From NCBI GenBank assembly GCA_018375675.1, contig JAHACW010000002.1:33479-97478 (forward strand): DNA of 64,000 bases, in the 5' to 3' direction. Position 1 is the first letter of the stretch. The number at the start of each line of letters is the position of its first letter. The notes beneath the pieces were generated by a model. That model had not been told where the DNA came from. It ran no database searches and worked only from the letters and a program-made list of their open reading frames with translations. Of this stretch, positions 1 to 9,801 are shown piece after piece. Source of the DNA: Actinomyces sp. (GTDB lineage: Bacteria > Actinomycetota > Actinomycetes > Actinomycetales > Actinomycetaceae). The translations under genes were made by a program, and so were the position numbers.

Positions 1-27
1 ATCGTTCCGGTCGTCACCGAACAGTAG
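1..27 (+). CDS. 3' end of an upstream gene, possibly ribonuclease J
   Basis: The first eight codons read IVPVVTEQ and end in TAG at 25-27. Only this tail lies in the window. A terminal IVPVV-type sequence just upstream of ftsK resembles, from memory, the C-terminus of actinobacterial RNase J, which often sits near ftsK. The call rests on eight residues and gene order, so the identity is tentative; that some reading frame ends here is only likely. Confidence 0.4.
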   Translation: MVPVVTEQ

Positions 28-96
28 TCTGGCAGTCTTCATTGACGATGCCCTGGCACGCTGGGCGGTAGCGTGCGCTTGAAGGAAGGAATCTAC

Positions 97-1044
97 GTGT
101 CGGGTCGTTTTATTTCGACGCACTCCGTTGCGCTCGTGTTGCCGATGCATATCGCGTACGTGCCGGAGCGCGGTGGATCCGTTCATGCGGATGCCGCCAG
201 CTCGCGCCCGGGCGGCGGCTTCACGACCCTGTGCGCCGCTGCGGCCATGGGCGTGCCGACTGCAGCCGCGTCGCCGCTAGGCACGGGTCCGAACTCTTTC
301 GCCGTTCGTCAGCAGCTGGTCGAGGCCGGCGTCGAGGTCCTGACCCCCGAACTGGTGGGTGACATCGGCGTCGTTATTCAGCTCATCGTCGAAGACGGGT
401 CGATGCGTTCGGTCGTGACGGCCGGCGTCGAATCGGAACCGTCGCGCGGTGCCCTTGCGAGCATCGAGCTGCGCGAGGGGGATGTGGTCCACGTGGCCGC
501 CTCCGACATGACGAGCGCGCACGCGGCTTCCGAGCTGAGCGAGTGGGCCGCGTCCCTGCCTCCCTTCGTAACTCTCGTCGTCTCGGTGTCTCCCGCAGTC
601 GCGCAGGTTCCCGTTGAAGCGTGGGAGGTGATCTTCCCCCGCGCCGACGTCGTGACGATGAACAGCTGGGAGGCCTCCACGCTTGCCGGCATTCTCGACG
701 CCAACCGTCACGGATCCACGATCCGCACCTACATGCGCCCGGACGCCGCCACGGTTCGCCGCGTGGGGGAGCGGGGCTGCGAGCTGCAGAAGGTCGCGGA
801 TGCTCCCGTCATCTCGATACCCGCGTTCCAGTCGCGTATTGCGGACACCGCGGGCGTGGGCGATACACATATCGGAGAGATGTGTGCGGGCCTGGCCATG
901 GGCTACGACCTCGAGACCGCGTGCCTCATGGCGAACGCAGGTGCCGCGCTGGCCATCTCCCACGAGTCGGCCCTGCCCGTCCCCACGCGTGAGCAGGTTG
1001 AAAACGTGCTCGAAACCGGGGTTGTTACGAACATCCTGCGCTGA
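97..1044 (+). CDS. PfkB-family carbohydrate kinase
   Basis: A 315-residue ribokinase/PfkB-fold sugar kinase, expected to phosphorylate a sugar or nucleoside with ATP in the cytoplasm; the substrate cannot be told. The N-terminal Gly-rich motif (RPGGGFTTLCAAAAMG) and the C-terminal motif DTAGVGDTHIGEM are visible; the latter corresponds to the family DTxGAGD signature with Ala replaced by Val and the catalytic Asp kept. GTG at 97 was chosen because AGGAAGGA lies 6-7 nt upstream; an in-frame GTG at 73 would add eight residues but has no Shine-Dalgarno sequence. It stands alone between the upstream gene tail and ftsK. Confidence 0.8.
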   Translation: MSGRFISTHSVALVLPMHIAYVPERGGSVHADAASSRPGGGFTTLCAAAAMGVPTAAASPLGTGPNSFAVRQQLVEAGVEVLTPELVGDIGVVIQLIVEDGSMRSVVTAGVESEPSRGALASIELREGDVVHVAASDMTSAHAASELSEWAASLPPFVTLVVSVSPAVAQVPVEAWEVIFPRADVVTMNSWEASTLAGILDANRHGSTIRTYMRPDAATVRRVGERGCELQKVADAPVISIPAFQSRIADTAGVGDTHIGEMCAGLAMGYDLETACLMANAGAALAISHESALPVPTREQVENVLETGVVTNILR

Positions 1045-1101
1045 TCTCGCGCGGCGCGCCTGGCTGAGTGGGGCCGCGGCGGGCGATATGGTGGAAGGAT
1101 C

Positions 1102-3951
1102 ATGGCACAATCGTCTCCACGCTCTTCGTCCGGTAAGGCTCCCGCGCGCCCGCGCGCCAAGGGAGCCTCGAACAAGTCCGCCCAAGCGCCCCAGCCCGAA
1201 GCAACGCAGCCAGGCTTCCTGGCACGCTTCTTTTCCGCGCTCGGCCGCGCCGGTGTCGGTGCCGTGCGCGCGTGGAAGGCGACCGATTCGCAGGTCAAGC
1301 GTGACGCTGCGGCCTTCGTCGCTGTCGCCGCGGCCATCGTTATCGCGCTGCGCGAGTGGTTCCAGATTTCCGGCGAGGCCGGGGACGCGATCCACCACGC
1401 CTCCGCCGGCCTGTTCGGCATCTTCTCCGTTGTCCTGCCCCTCGTCCTGATCGCCCTGGCCGTCGAGCTCGTCTCTGCGCGATCCGGGCGATCCGCGCTG
1501 CCCCACCACGTGGCAGGCGGCATCGGCATCACCGCAGCGCTCACCGGCCTGGTCCACATCTCGCGTGGAAATCCCGCGATGGGCACCGAACCCGGCATTG
1601 AGGCGGCCGGTGGCTTGCTCGGTTGGTTCGTCGCACGCCCCCTCGCGCTGCTGCTGTCCGGCTGGGGTGCGGGTGCCCTCATGATCCTCCTCCTGGCCTA
1701 CTCGATCCTGCTCGCCACGCGTACGGCCGTCGCCGACGTTCCCGCGCGCCTGCGCGACCTCGCCGCCCACCTCAGCGGTGAGCGCCCCGAGGGCAACGCC
1801 GAGGCCACCGATCAGGCTGGCGGCGATCCCGCCAAGGAAGCCCGCCGTAAGGCGCGCAAAGACCTCGCGGCCGGAGATGACGCCTTCCTCGACGAATACG
1901 ACGGGGACGAGTCCTTCCGCAAGGCCACCGACACCGAGTCGGTGGGGGAGACCCGCCTCCTGGAATCCGGTGCCATCGCGGCCCCCGCGTCCGCCCCGAC
2001 TCCCGCGCCCCGGCCTCGTGCGACGACGCCCGACGCGCCCACCGAGATGCTCACCCAGATGCGTCCCGCCGTGGCCCCCGCGCCCGTCCAGGTGCCCGCG
2101 CACGTGCCCGAGCCCGAGCCTGAGGACGAGCCGGCGCCTCCGCCGATCACCGACGAACCCGAGGGGGCCTTCCAGCCCAACCTCGACGACTCGATCAGCT
2201 ACACGCTGCCGTCGGAGGACCTCCTGGTCTCCGGCCCGCCCCACATGACCCGTTCCTCCGTCAACGATCAGGTCGTCGCGGCCCTGGGGCAGGTCTTCGC
2301 GGACTTCAACGTCGACGCGCGCGTCACCGGCTTCTCCCGAGGCCCGACAGTCACCCGCTACGAGGTCGTCCTCGGCGCCGGTGTGAAGGTCGACAAGCTC
2401 ACCAACCTGTCGAAGAACATCGCCTACGCCGTGGCCTCCGCCGACGTGCGTATCCTCGCGCCGATCCCCGGCAAGAGCGCCATCGGCATCGAGATTCCCA
2501 ACGCCGACCGCGAAAACGTGGCCCTCGGCGACGTCCTGCGCTCCGCAGCCGCCCGCCGCAACCAGCACCCGCTCGTCGTCGGCGTCGGCAAGGACGTCGA
2601 AGGCGGCTACGTCGTCACCAACCTGGCCAAGACGCCCCACATGCTGGTGGCCGGCCAGACCGGTTCCGGTAAGTCCTCCTTCGTCAACTCCATGATCACG
2701 TCGATCATGATGCGTGCGACGCCCCAGCAGGTGCGCATGATCCTGGTCGACCCCAAGCGCGTGGAGCTCACGATCTACGAGGGGATCCCGCACCTCATCT
2801 CGCCCATCATCACCGACGCCAAGAAGGCCGCCGAGGCCCTCGAATGGGTCGTCAAGGAGATGGACGCGCGCTACGACGATCTGTCGGACTACGGATTCAA
2901 GCACATCGACGACTTCAACAAGGCGGTGGCCGCCGGACAGGTCCAGGCCAAGCCCGGGCTGGAGCGCACGCTGCACCCCTACCCGTACCTGCTCGTGGTC
3001 GTCGACGAACTCGCCGACCTCATGATGGTCGCCCCGCGAGACGTCGAGGCGTCGATTCAGCGCATCACGCAGCTCGCGCGCGCCGCCGGCATCCACCTGG
3101 TCCTCGCCACGCAGCGCCCCTCCGTCGACGTCGTCACCGGCCTCATCAAGGCCAATATCCCCTCGCGCCTCGCGTTCGCGACCTCCTCGCTGACCGACTC
3201 GCGCACGATCCTCGACCAGCCCGGCGCCGAAAAGCTCATCGGCCAGGGTGATGCGCTCTATTTGCCCGCGGGTGCCTCCAAGCCCATGCGTGTCCAGGGT
3301 GCCTGGGTCTCCGAATCTGAGATCCACCAGATCGTCTCCCACGTCAAGAGCCAGATGGAGACGCACTACCGCGACGACGTCGTGCCCGAAAAGAAGGAAG
3401 CCAAGGTCGCCGAAGACATCGGAGACGATCTCGAAGACCTGCTGCAGGCCGCCGAGCTCGTCGTCTCCACCCAGCTCGGCTCCACCTCGATGCTCCAGCG
3501 CAAGCTGCGCGTCGGCTTCGCCCGCGCCGGTCGCCTCATGGACCTGCTCGAGTCGCGCGAAATCGTCGGCCCCTCCGAAGGATCCAAGGCGCGCCAGGTG
3601 CTCGTCACCCCCGAGCAGCTGCCCGAGGTCCTCGCCATGCTGCGCGGAGAGTCCGCCGGCATCGCCGAGCCCGAGCCTGAGCCCGCCCCCGCGCCCGCTC
3701 CGGCCGCTCCCGAGGGGGCGCCCAGCCCGGCCATCGGTGCTGCGGTGGGTGCTGCGGGGGAAGCTCCTGCCTCGTCTGCGGCCAATGCGGAGCCCGCATC
3801 CGGTTACGAAATGGGCACGGCATCGGCCGGCGATTCGCGCGGCAGTGGGGTTGACCCGTACTCTGGTCATAACTTTGGTGGTTCCTCGCCCGACTGGGTT
3901 GATGAGGAGCCCGAGGATAACGAGGATGCTTGGCAGCTCACGGGCCGCTGA
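1102..3951 (+). CDS. ftsK: FtsK/SpoIIIE DNA translocase
   Basis: A 949-residue septal DNA pump that clears chromosome DNA from the closing septum and activates dimer resolution. Membrane segments lie at about residues 70-86, 103-123, 137-152 and 170-205, followed by an acidic Pro/Ala-rich linker to about residue 375. The RecA-like motor follows, with Walker [10 protein letters not shown] near residue 520 and a Walker B region [13 protein letters not shown]. The winged-helix gamma domain (about 785-850) should read polarity sequences. An Ala/Pro/Gly-rich tail of about 100 residues after the gamma domain is longer than usual. GGAAGGA precedes the ATG; TATGGT at 1087-1092 may be the -10 box of a very short leader. 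pgsA follows after 17 nt. Confidence 0.96.
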   Translation: MAQSSPRSSSGKAPARPRAKGASNKSAQAPQPEATQPGFLARFFSALGRAGVGAVRAWKATDSQVKRDAAAFVAVAAAIVIALREWFQISGEAGDAIHHASAGLFGIFSVVLPLVLIALAVELVSARSGRSALPHHVAGGIGITAALTGLVHISRGNPAMGTEPGIEAAGGLLGWFVARPLALLLSGWGAGALMILLLAYSILLATRTAVADVPARLRDLAAHLSGERPEGNAEATDQAGGDPAKEARRKARKDLAAGDDAFLDEYDGDESFRKATDTESVGETRLLESGAIAAPASAPTPAPRPRATTPDAPTEMLTQMRPAVAPAPVQVPAHVPEPEPEDEPAPPPITDEPEGAFQPNLDDSISYTLPSEDLLVSGPPHMTRSSVNDQVVAALGQVFADFNVDARVTGFSRGPTVTRYEVVLGAGVKVDKLTNLSKNIAYAVASADVRILAPIPGKSAIGIEIPNADRENVALGDVLRSAAARRNQHPLVVGVGKDVEGGYVVTNLAKTPHMLVAGQTGSGKSSFVNSMITSIMMRATPQQVRMILVDPKRVELTIYEGIPHLISPIITDAKKAAEALEWVVKEMDARYDDLSDYGFKHIDDFNKAVAAGQVQAKPGLERTLHPYPYLLVVVDELADLMMVAPRDVEASIQRITQLARAAGIHLVLATQRPSVDVVTGLIKANIPSRLAFATSSLTDSRTILDQPGAEKLIGQGDALYLPAGASKPMRVQGAWVSESEIHQIVSHVKSQMETHYRDDVVPEKKEAKVAEDIGDDLEDLLQAAELVVSTQLGSTSMLQRKLRVGFARAGRLMDLLESREIVGPSEGSKARQVLVTPEQLPEVLAMLRGESAGIAEPEPEPAPAPAPAAPEGAPSPAIGAAVGAAGEAPASSAANAEPASGYEMGTASAGDSRGSGVDPYSGHNFGGSSPDWVDEEPEDNEDAWQLTGR

Positions 3952-3968
3952 GCGGGAAGGAAAAGGTC

Positions 3969-4682
3969 ATGAGCGAGAACGTGTCGCGCGTGCAGCGAGA
4001 CAGCAAGGTTCCCGTGGTGAACCTGCCTAACGCGCTGACCGTTTTGCGTCTGGTCTTCGTTCCGGTCTTCATTGTTCTCGGCCTTCAGCAGTCGTGGACC
4101 GCGCTGTGGGCGGCCTTCGTCGTCTTCGCCGTCGCCGCGATCACGGACCGCTTCGACGGGGAGCTCGCGCGTTCGTGGGGGCAGATCACCGACTTCGGTC
4201 GCATCGCCGACCCCATCGCCGACAAGGCGCTGACCCTGTGCGGCTTCGGCCTGCTGTCCTACCAGGGGTATCTGCCCTGGTGGCTGACGATCCTTATCGC
4301 CGTTCGAGAGCTCGGCATCACGGCGATGCGCGCCTTCTTCCTGCGCCGCGGCGTCGTCGTGTCCGCGAATCAGGCGGGCAAGATGAAGACCTTCATGCAG
4401 ATGGTGGCCCTGGGGACCCTGCTGATCCCGTGGGCGCACTTCACGGCGATAAATGAGGCTAACGAGGGATGGGTGGTCCTGCTTATTCGCCTCGGCCAGA
4501 TTTTCGCGGGCGTCGCGCTTGCTCTGACGCTCTACTCGGGCTTCATGTACGTCATCGACGGCGTGCGCCTCATGCGCGGGGCGAGCGCTGGCGAGGTCGT
4601 GGCGGACTCTGGCGACGACGATGCCCCTGAGGAGCCTGCGCCGTCACGCAGCGGCACTGCGGGCCAGCATGTCCAGAGTTGA
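3969..4682 (+). CDS. pgsA: CDP-diacylglycerol--glycerol-3-phosphate 3-phosphatidyltransferase
   Basis: A 237-residue integral membrane enzyme that makes phosphatidylglycerol phosphate, the first committed step to phosphatidylglycerol and cardiolipin. The CDP-alcohol phosphotransferase signature is complete: D-x2-DG-x2-AR-x8-G-x3-D-x3-D, starting DRFDGELAR and ending in ADPIAD. Four to five hydrophobic segments surround it. The final 35 residues are acidic and probably disordered. ATG at 3969 follows GGGAAGGAAAAGG; the reading frame is open upstream but only over the ftsK end. The gene is probably cotranscribed with ftsK, an actinobacterial arrangement that leads into clgR and recA. Phosphatidylinositol-phosphate synthase is the main alternative, but the short length and location favour PgsA. 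Confidence 0.9.
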   Translation: MSENVSRVQRDSKVPVVNLPNALTVLRLVFVPVFIVLGLQQSWTALWAAFVVFAVAAITDRFDGELARSWGQITDFGRIADPIADKALTLCGFGLLSYQGYLPWWLTILIAVRELGITAMRAFFLRRGVVVSANQAGKMKTFMQMVALGTLLIPWAHFTAINEANEGWVVLLIRLGQIFAGVALALTLYSGFMYVIDGVRLMRGASAGEVVADSGDDDAPEEPAPSRSGTAGQHVQS

Positions 4683-4742
4683 GCGTGGGTGACGCAACCC
4701 ATAGAGCGATCGACTCGTCGGCGGAATAAGCCTGAAATGGCC

Positions 4743-4770
4743 CGCGTTGTACGGGTATGAATGCAACGCG
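4743..4770. promoter_or_regulatory. Inverted repeat upstream of clgR
   Basis: CGCGTTG (4743-4749) and CAACGCG (4764-4770) form a perfect 7-bp inverted repeat with a 14-nt centre, about 83 nt before clgR and 60 nt after pgsA. It could be an operator (ClgR is known to autoregulate in other actinobacteria) or a weak pgsA terminator. It does not match the CGC-N5-GCG ClgR core I recall. Confidence 0.25.
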
Positions 4771-4840
4771 AGGAATGACAGTGGAACGTCACAGCGTTTC
4801 GATGCGCGAACTAACAATGCGTCCCTCGAAACAGAACGGC

Positions 4841-4846
4841 TACAGT
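4841..4846 (+). promoter_or_regulatory. -10 box of clgR, leaderless type
   Basis: TACAGT lies 6 nt before the clgR ATG. No Shine-Dalgarno sequence occurs between it and the ATG, so transcription should begin at or next to the start codon. Confidence 0.5.
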
Positions 4847-4852
4847 AACAGT

Positions 4853-5167
4853 ATGGAAAAGACACTGAGCGAAACTCCGCTGCTGCGCAGCGAACTGGGC
4901 GATGTCCTGCGCGGCATCCGCCAGCGCCAGGGTCGAACCCTGCGCGAAGTCTCTTCGGAGGCCCAGGTCTCCCTCGGCTACCTGTCCGAGGTTGAGCGTG
5001 GCCAGAAGGAAGCCTCCTCGGAGCTGCTCGAGGCGATCACCTCGGCTCTGCGCGTGCCGCTGTGGTTCGTGCTTCGCGAAGTTTCCGAGCGCATGGCGAT
5101 TATCGATGGTGCGGTCATTCCCGACGCGGTGCCCGACGATATCGTGCCCGTTACGCTGATTTCCTGA
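4853..5167 (+). CDS. clgR: XRE-family regulator, ClgR-like
   Basis: A 104-residue DNA-binding protein. The helix-turn-helix spans about residues 24-55 ([27 protein letters not shown]), matching the ClgR/Rv2745c type that activates clp protease and stress genes in actinobacteria. The C-terminal third ([11 protein letters not shown] onward, ending PVTLIS) is hydrophobic. ATG at 4853 was chosen because TACAGT ends 6 nt upstream, giving a leaderless mRNA, and because the longer frame (from 4757) begins with residues lacking family likeness. It sits between pgsA and the DUF3046 gene just before recA, the usual actinobacterial place. Confidence 0.85.
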   Translation: MEKTLSETPLLRSELGDVLRGIRQRQGRTLREVSSEAQVSLGYLSEVERGQKEASSELLEAITSALRVPLWFVLREVSERMAIIDGAVIPDAVPDDIVPVTLIS

Positions 5168-5170
5168 CGC

Positions 5171-5395
5171 GTGAAGCACTCTGAGTTTTACGAGGCGGTC
5201 GAGGCGACCTTCGGGTCGGCCCTCGGCCGTTCGTATGTCTCCGACCTCTATCTCGCCTCGCTAGGGGCGACCGCGCGCGAGGCGCTGTCCGCTGGCGTGA
5301 ACCCGGACGAGGTCTGGGCGACCCTGTGCGAGGAAACCGGGCGCGAGGATGCGCGCTGGATTCATCGCGTGGATCCGCGTGAGCGGGGGCGCTGA
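5171..5395 (+). CDS. DUF3046 family protein
   Basis: A 74-residue protein of the actinobacterial DUF3046 family, which sits next to recA in many genomes and has no assigned function. The pattern KHSEFYEAVEATFG, then YVSDLYLASLG, then a helix ending in a Trp-containing acidic segment (DEVWATLCEETG) is typical. It starts with GTG 3 nt after the clgR stop, with no good Shine-Dalgarno sequence, so it is probably translationally coupled to clgR. The position just before the recA SOS box suggests, but does not show, a link to DNA repair. Confidence 0.8.
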   Translation: MKHSEFYEAVEATFGSALGRSYVSDLYLASLGATAREALSAGVNPDEVWATLCEETGREDARWIHRVDPRERGR

Positions 5396-5458
5396 CCGAC
5401 TCGGGTTGTCGGTGTGATCGATGTCCGTCTGATTGGTGGGCGGCGTGTCGATCGATGG

Positions 5459-5474
5459 TCGAACATGTGTTCCA
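5459..5474. promoter_or_regulatory. SOS box (LexA operator) of recA
   Basis: TCGAACATGTGTTCCA matches the actinobacterial SOS palindrome TCGAAC-N4-GTTCGA except in the second-to-last specified base (C for G). It lies 170 nt before the recA start in the 248-nt recA leader. The rest of that leader shows a possible -10 (CATACT at 5558-5563) and no other clear element. Confidence 0.75.
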
Positions 5475-5643
5475 TTTAAGCTTGTGGGCGACGACGCTCC
5501 GACGCGTGTCATCCACAGGGGTGACGTGCGCGGGACGCAGATGACGATGGCCGGTCGCATACTCGTCATGTCGCCTCGGAGAGGGGTGGCATTCCAGGCC
5601 AGGACACCCGCAGGCCGGAGAGGCCGCAGACGAAAGGATCACC

Positions 5644-6735
5644 ATGGCAGCCCGTAAAGCACCCGCCGCAAAGCCCGCGACCAACGATCGCAATAAGGCT
5701 CTCGAAGTCGCCCTGTCGCAGATTGATAAGCAGTTCGGCAAGGGCTCCGTCATGCGCCTGGGCGACGACAACCGCCCGCCCGTTCAGGTGATCCCCACGG
5801 GTTCCCTTGCTCTCGACGTCGCCCTCGGCATCGGTGGCCTCCCGCGCGGCCGAGTCATCGAGGTCTACGGCCCCGAGTCCTCCGGTAAGACCACGGTCGC
5901 CCTGCATGCCGTCGCCAACGCTCAGAAGGCCGGTGGTAACGCGGCCTTCATCGACGCTGAGCACGCCCTCGACCCCGTCTACGCCCGCGCCCTGGGCGTG
6001 GACACCGATTCCCTCCTGGTCTCCCAGCCCGACACGGGTGAGCAGGCCCTCGAGATCGCCGACATGCTGATCCGCTCGGGTGGTATCGACATCATCGTTA
6101 TCGACTCCGTTGCGGCGCTTGTGCCCAAGGCGGAAATCGAAGGCGAAATGGGTGACTCTCACGTCGGCCTGCAGGCCCGCCTCATGAGCCAGGCCCTGCG
6201 TAAGATCACGGGCGCCCTGTCCGCCACTGGTACCACCGCGATCTTCATCAACCAGCTGCGCGAAAAGATCGGCGTCTTCTTCGGCTCTCCGGAGACCACG
6301 ACGGGTGGTAAGGCCCTGAAGTTCTACGCATCTGTGCGTATCGATGTGCGCCGCATCGAGACCCTCAAGGAGGCCGGCGCCCCCGTCGGTAACCGCACGC
6401 GCGCCAAGGTCGTCAAGAACAAGATGGCCCCGCCCTTCAAGCAGGCCGAGTTCGACATCGTGTACGGCAAGGGCATCTCGCGCGAGGGCTCGATTATCGA
6501 CATGGGCGTCGAGGCCGGTATCGTGCGCAAGTCAGGGTCCTGGTTCACCTACGGCGACGACCAGCTGGGCCAGGGCAAGGAGAACGTGCGTCAGTTCCTC
6601 GTGGACAATCCCGAGCTGGCCAACGAGATCGAGCAGAAGATCCTCGTCTCGCTGGGCATCGGCGAGGCCCAGGATCCGGATCAGGCGTCTCAGGACGTGC
6701 CCGACATCGATCCTGATGAGGATGCGGGCTTCTGA
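5644..6735 (+). CDS. recA: Recombinase RecA
   Basis: A 363-residue strand-exchange protein and LexA coprotease. Walker [10 protein letters not shown] lies at about residues 77-85, Walker B as [13 protein letters not shown] near 152-164, and the DNA-binding loop region as [16 protein letters not shown] near 206-220. The acidic C-terminus (DPDEDAGF) is typical. Length is normal and no intein is present. GAAAGGATCACC precedes the ATG. The SOS box at 5459-5474 and the recX gene 3 nt downstream show the standard SOS operon. Confidence 0.99.
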   Translation: MAARKAPAAKPATNDRNKALEVALSQIDKQFGKGSVMRLGDDNRPPVQVIPTGSLALDVALGIGGLPRGRVIEVYGPESSGKTTVALHAVANAQKAGGNAAFIDAEHALDPVYARALGVDTDSLLVSQPDTGEQALEIADMLIRSGGIDIIVIDSVAALVPKAEIEGEMGDSHVGLQARLMSQALRKITGALSATGTTAIFINQLREKIGVFFGSPETTTGGKALKFYASVRIDVRRIETLKEAGAPVGNRTRAKVVKNKMAPPFKQAEFDIVYGKGISREGSIIDMGVEAGIVRKSGSWFTYGDDQLGQGKENVRQFLVDNPELANEIEQKILVSLGIGEAQDPDQASQDVPDIDPDEDAGF

Positions 6736-6738
6736 GTC

Positions 6739-7365
6739 GTGGTCCGCTACCTGGATCCTGAAGATCATCCTGAGCTGGGGGAGGAGCGCCGGCGGCGCTC
6801 CTCCCCGGGTGAGAGGCTCGCGCGCGCCCGTGAACGCAATGCGGCCCTGACGGGCACGGCGGCGATCGAGGCCGCGCGCGAGGTCGCCCTGCGTAAGCTC
6901 GACGCGCGCGCATGTTCTCGTTCGGAGTTGACCAGCGCGATTGAAGGGCGCGGCTTTAGCGCCGAGATCGCCGCCCGCGTCGTCGACCGTCTCGAGGCCG
7001 TTGGTCTCGTCGATGATCAGGCGTATGCGGACGCGCTCGTCCGCTCGCGTTTCTCGGGAACGGGAGCGTCCGGTCGTGCGCTGCGCGAGGTTCTCGTGCG
7101 CAAGGGGTTGGACTCCTCGACGATCGAGCGTGCCCTGTCTCAGATCGATCGGGACGACGAGGCCGAGCGTGCGGCGCAGCTGGTGGCTCGCAAACGTCGC
7201 TCCCTCGCGGGCGTCCCGCGCGAGACCGCCTACCGTAGACTGAGTTCCATGCTCGCACGCAAGGGGTATTCGCCGTCCGTCGCGTCTGCCGCCGTGCGCG
7301 ACGCCCTCGACTCGTGGGGCGACGAGGATAGCGGTACTGAGGAGGCCTGGCAGTGGGGACTGTGA
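6739..7365 (+). CDS. recX: RecA regulator RecX
   Basis: A 208-residue protein of the RecX family, which binds RecA filaments and limits their activity. The three-helix repeats are recognisable: CSRSELTSAIEGRGF, then VVDRLEAVGLVDDQAYADALV, then the C-terminal Arg-rich repeat ending YSPSVASAAVRDALD. It begins with GTG 3 nt after recA and so is probably coupled to it. The 40-residue N-terminal extension with several Arg/Glu residues is common in actinobacteria. Its last 13 nt overlap pncC. Confidence 0.92.
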   Translation: MVRYLDPEDHPELGEERRRRSSPGERLARARERNAALTGTAAIEAAREVALRKLDARACSRSELTSAIEGRGFSAEIAARVVDRLEAVGLVDDQAYADALVRSRFSGTGASGRALREVLVRKGLDSSTIERALSQIDRDDEAERAAQLVARKRRSLAGVPRETAYRRLSSMLARKGYSPSVASAAVRDALDSWGDEDSGTEEAWQWGL

Positions 7366-7865
7366 CCGCAGTAAGCGATGAGGCACTCGCCGACCTGATA
7401 GCGGATCTGACCCAGCGCGGCCTGACGGTTGCGACGGCGGAGTCGCTGACCGGAGGAGGCCTCGTCGCGCGCCTCGTGGACGTACCTGGCGCCTCTCACG
7501 TCGTGCGTGGGGGTGCGTGCACCTACGCGGTCGATACCAAGGCCTCGGTGTTGGGTGTCTCGGAGAGCCGGTTGGCGTTGACGGGTCCGGTGGACGAGCA
7601 GGTTGCTCGCCAGATGGCCCGAGGGGCGCGCGAGCTGTTCCGCGCCGACATCGGCGTATCGACGACCGGTGTCGCGGGACCGGGGCCCGCTGACGGTTTC
7701 CCCGCGGGAACCGTCCACATTGCCTGCGTTCACCCGGCGGGGGAGGAGCATCGCCTCCTGCGCCTCGACGGTGATCGAGCGGCCGTGCGTGCGGGTGCGA
7801 TCGACGCGGCTATCGCCCTGGTGCGTGACGTGCTCGACTTCGCCGGTGCGCAGGTGGGCGACTAG
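7353..7865 (+). CDS. pncC: Nicotinamide-nucleotide amidohydrolase (CinA C-terminal domain)
   Basis: A 170-residue stand-alone CinA C-terminal domain, expected to deamidate nicotinamide mononucleotide to nicotinic acid mononucleotide. Diagnostic motifs are [23 protein letters not shown] at residues 28-50 (nucleophilic Ser in ESLTGG) and [21 protein letters not shown] near 107-127. The N-terminal molybdopterin-like domain of full CinA is absent, as usual in actinobacteria. GTG at 7353 follows GAGGAGG with 7-nt spacing and overlaps recX by 13 nt, implying cotranscription with recA-recX. A second GTG at 7362 is possible. Confidence 0.88.
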   Translation: MGTVTAVSDEALADLIADLTQRGLTVATAESLTGGGLVARLVDVPGASHVVRGGACTYAVDTKASVLGVSESRLALTGPVDEQVARQMARGARELFRADIGVSTTGVAGPGPADGFPAGTVHIACVHPAGEEHRLLRLDGDRAAVRAGAIDAAIALVRDVLDFAGAQVGD

Positions 7866-7876
7866 ACTTCACTGCG

Positions 7877-9415
7877 ATGAATACGATGACGCAGGACGGC
7901 ACCGTGCTGCCCCGCACCTATGCGGTGCGCACGCTCGGCTGCCAGATGAATGAACACGACTCCGAACGCATGGCGGGCCTGCTGGAGCAGGCTGGCCTCG
8001 TCCCCGTTGAGAAGGTCCCCGAGGCTGCCGCCCGCGCGACCGACGCCGGCGACATGGGCGCCGACGTCATCGTGATCAACACCTGTTCTGTTCGTGAAAA
8101 CGCCGCGACCCGACTCTTCGGTAACCTCGGCCAGCTCGCTGCGGTCAAGCGCAAGCGCCCCGGCATGCAGATCGCCGTCGGCGGCTGTCTCGCCCAGCAG
8201 ATGCGTGACGGCATCGTCGAGAAGGCGCCCTGGGTGGATGCCGTCTTCGGCACGCACAACATCGACGTGCTCCCGGCGCTGCTGCGCCGCGCCGAGCATA
8301 ACCGTGCGGCCGCCGTCGAGATCGAGGAATCGCTCAAGGTCTTTCCGTCGACCCTGCCCACTCACCGCGAGAGCGCGTACGCCGCATGGGTGTCGATCTC
8401 CGTGGGCTGCAATAACACGTGCACGTTCTGCATCGTCCCGCACCTGCGCGGCAAGGAGCGTGACCGCCGCCCCGGCGACATCCTCGCCGAGGTCGAGGCT
8501 GTCGCCTCGCAGGGCGCCATCGAAGTGACCCTGCTGGGACAGAACGTCAACTCCTACGGCGTCGGCTTCGGTGAGCGCGGCGCGTTCGCCGACCTGTTGC
8601 GCGCCGTGGGGCGCGTCGAGGGCATTGAGCGCGTGCGCTTCACCTCGCCTCACCCCGCAGCCTTCACGGACGACGTGATCGCCGCGATGGCGGAGACCCC
8701 CACGGTCATGCCGAGCCTGCACATGCCTTTGCAGTCCGGGTCGGATGCGATCCTGCGTCAGATGCGTCGCTCCTATCGCCGCGAGCGTTTCATGGGCATC
8801 CTGGAGCGCGTGCGCGCCGCCATCCCGGATGCTGCGATCACGACGGACATCATCGTTGGCTTCCCCGGCGAGACCGAAGAAGACTTCCAGGCGACCCTCG
8901 ACGTGGTCGAACAGGCGCGATTCTCCTCCGCCTTCACGTTCCTGTACTCGCCGCGTCCGGGTACGCCCGCGGCGGACCGTGAGGATCAGGTGCCCGACGA
9001 TGTGGCGCTCGAGCGCTACCAGCGCCTCATCAAGCTTCAGGAGCGCATCTGCGCCGAGGATAACGCCGCGCTGGCCGGCACCGAGGTCGAGGTCCTCGTC
9101 TCCGAGGGGGATGGCCGCAAGGATGGCGCCACGCACCGTATTTCGGGACGCGCTCGCGACAACCGTCTCGTGCACGTCGCCCTGCCCGAGGGGCTGGCGG
9201 AGGCCGATCGTCCGCGCCCGGGCGACATGATCCGCGCGACTGTCACGTACGGCGCGCCGCACCACCTGATCGCCGACTCGGGCGCGCAGGGTGGCCTGTT
9301 CGAGGTGCGCCGCACGCGCGCCGGTGACGCGTGGGAGGCGCGCCAGGCCTCGGACGAACCCGACACCACGGTGTCGCTGGGTATTCCCACGCTGCGCGTG
9401 GGCGCCCCGAGCTGA
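7877..9415 (+). CDS. miaB: tRNA-2-methylthio-N6-dimethylallyladenosine synthase MiaB
   Basis: A 512-residue radical-SAM methylthiotransferase that adds the 2-methylthio group to i6A37 in tRNA; its partner MiaA is encoded 1.4 kb downstream. The N-terminal cluster cysteines are in [23 protein letters not shown] and GGCLAQQ; the radical-SAM triad is CNNTCTFC (C-x3-C-x2-C); the C-terminal TRAM domain covers about residues 385-465. The last 40 residues are extra. TAGACT at 7863-7868 ends 8 nt before the ATG and no Shine-Dalgarno sequence is present, so the mRNA is probably leaderless. Confidence 0.95.
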   Translation: MNTMTQDGTVLPRTYAVRTLGCQMNEHDSERMAGLLEQAGLVPVEKVPEAAARATDAGDMGADVIVINTCSVRENAATRLFGNLGQLAAVKRKRPGMQIAVGGCLAQQMRDGIVEKAPWVDAVFGTHNIDVLPALLRRAEHNRAAAVEIEESLKVFPSTLPTHRESAYAAWVSISVGCNNTCTFCIVPHLRGKERDRRPGDILAEVEAVASQGAIEVTLLGQNVNSYGVGFGERGAFADLLRAVGRVEGIERVRFTSPHPAAFTDDVIAAMAETPTVMPSLHMPLQSGSDAILRQMRRSYRRERFMGILERVRAAIPDAAITTDIIVGFPGETEEDFQATLDVVEQARFSSAFTFLYSPRPGTPAADREDQVPDDVALERYQRLIKLQERICAEDNAALAGTEVEVLVSEGDGRKDGATHRISGRARDNRLVHVALPEGLAEADRPRPGDMIRATVTYGAPHHLIADSGAQGGLFEVRRTRAGDAWEARQASDEPDTTVSLGIPTLRVGAPS

Positions 9416-9432
9416 CCCTGATCTGCACTGAT

Positions 9433-9469
9433 GTGAGCCTCCCCGGGCGATGCGCCCGGGGAGGCTCAC
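9433..9469. terminator. Perfect 17-bp hairpin after miaB
   Basis: The arms at 9433-9449 and 9453-9469 are perfectly complementary with a 3-nt loop. It starts 18 nt after the miaB stop. No T-run follows, so it is either a hairpin terminator of the actinobacterial U-less type or an mRNA 3' stabiliser. Confidence 0.7.
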
Positions 9470-9630
9470 GTATGTCGAGGTGTCGCGCGCGATGAGCGCT
9501 GCACGTTTGATCGTTTGTTTCAGTGACAAACGAGAAAATGTCTCACCGAAATACGCATGTGACCCACGACTCCTGCGTTACTTTTGTGTCGTGGCGATCG
9601 TCACGATGACGAGGCGATCGACATGCGGGA

Positions 9631-9746
9631 GCACTCTCGGTAGTGCGGGTCGATTCGAGCCCCCCCTATGCGACCCGTGGCCTCCCCGCGTACGCGGTAC
9701 GCGCCGCGCCTTCGCATGTAGTCGGCGCACACTCCACCGAGAGTGC
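9631..9746 (+). ncRNA. Candidate structured RNA with a C7 loop
   Basis: The 386 nt between miaB and the YbjN genes hold no convincing ORF. Here 11-bp arms (9631-9641 and 9736-9746) close a set of hairpins: 9646-9652 with 9671-9677 (7 bp, 18-nt loop holding seven C at 9660-9666), 9687-9693 with 9697-9703 (7 bp, 3-nt loop), and 9706-9710 with 9724-9728. A 15-bp terminator-like hairpin follows. A C-run in a hairpin loop recalls the actinobacterial 6C small RNA, but the second C-run here is only CTCCCC and unpaired. No strong promoter was found. Strand is inferred from the C-rich loop and the following hairpin. Confidence 0.35.
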
Positions 9747-9777
9747 CCCGCTCCTCCCTGACGGAGGAACGGGGCAC
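9743..9777. terminator. Hairpin between candidate RNA and the YbjN operon
   Basis: The arms 9743-9757 and 9763-9777 pair with one mismatch around a 5-nt loop. It lies 24 nt past the end of the minus-strand YbjN operon and at the 3' end of the plus-strand structured region, so it may stop transcription from both sides. Confidence 0.6.
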
Positions 9778-9801
9778 AATTCGTTGGAGACGTGGCTGGC
9801 G

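Noticed and set aside
277-3870. 1197-codon open frame on the minus strand opposite ftsK
   Set aside because: It is a mirror of GC-rich codon bias: Arg/Gly/Asp/Val-rich, no domain likeness, and it crosses several plus-strand genes with clear families.
9646-9665. tRNA T-arm-like GGGTCGATTCGAGC
   Set aside because: No acceptor, D or anticodon arms at the right spacing; the sequence pairs instead with 9671-9677.
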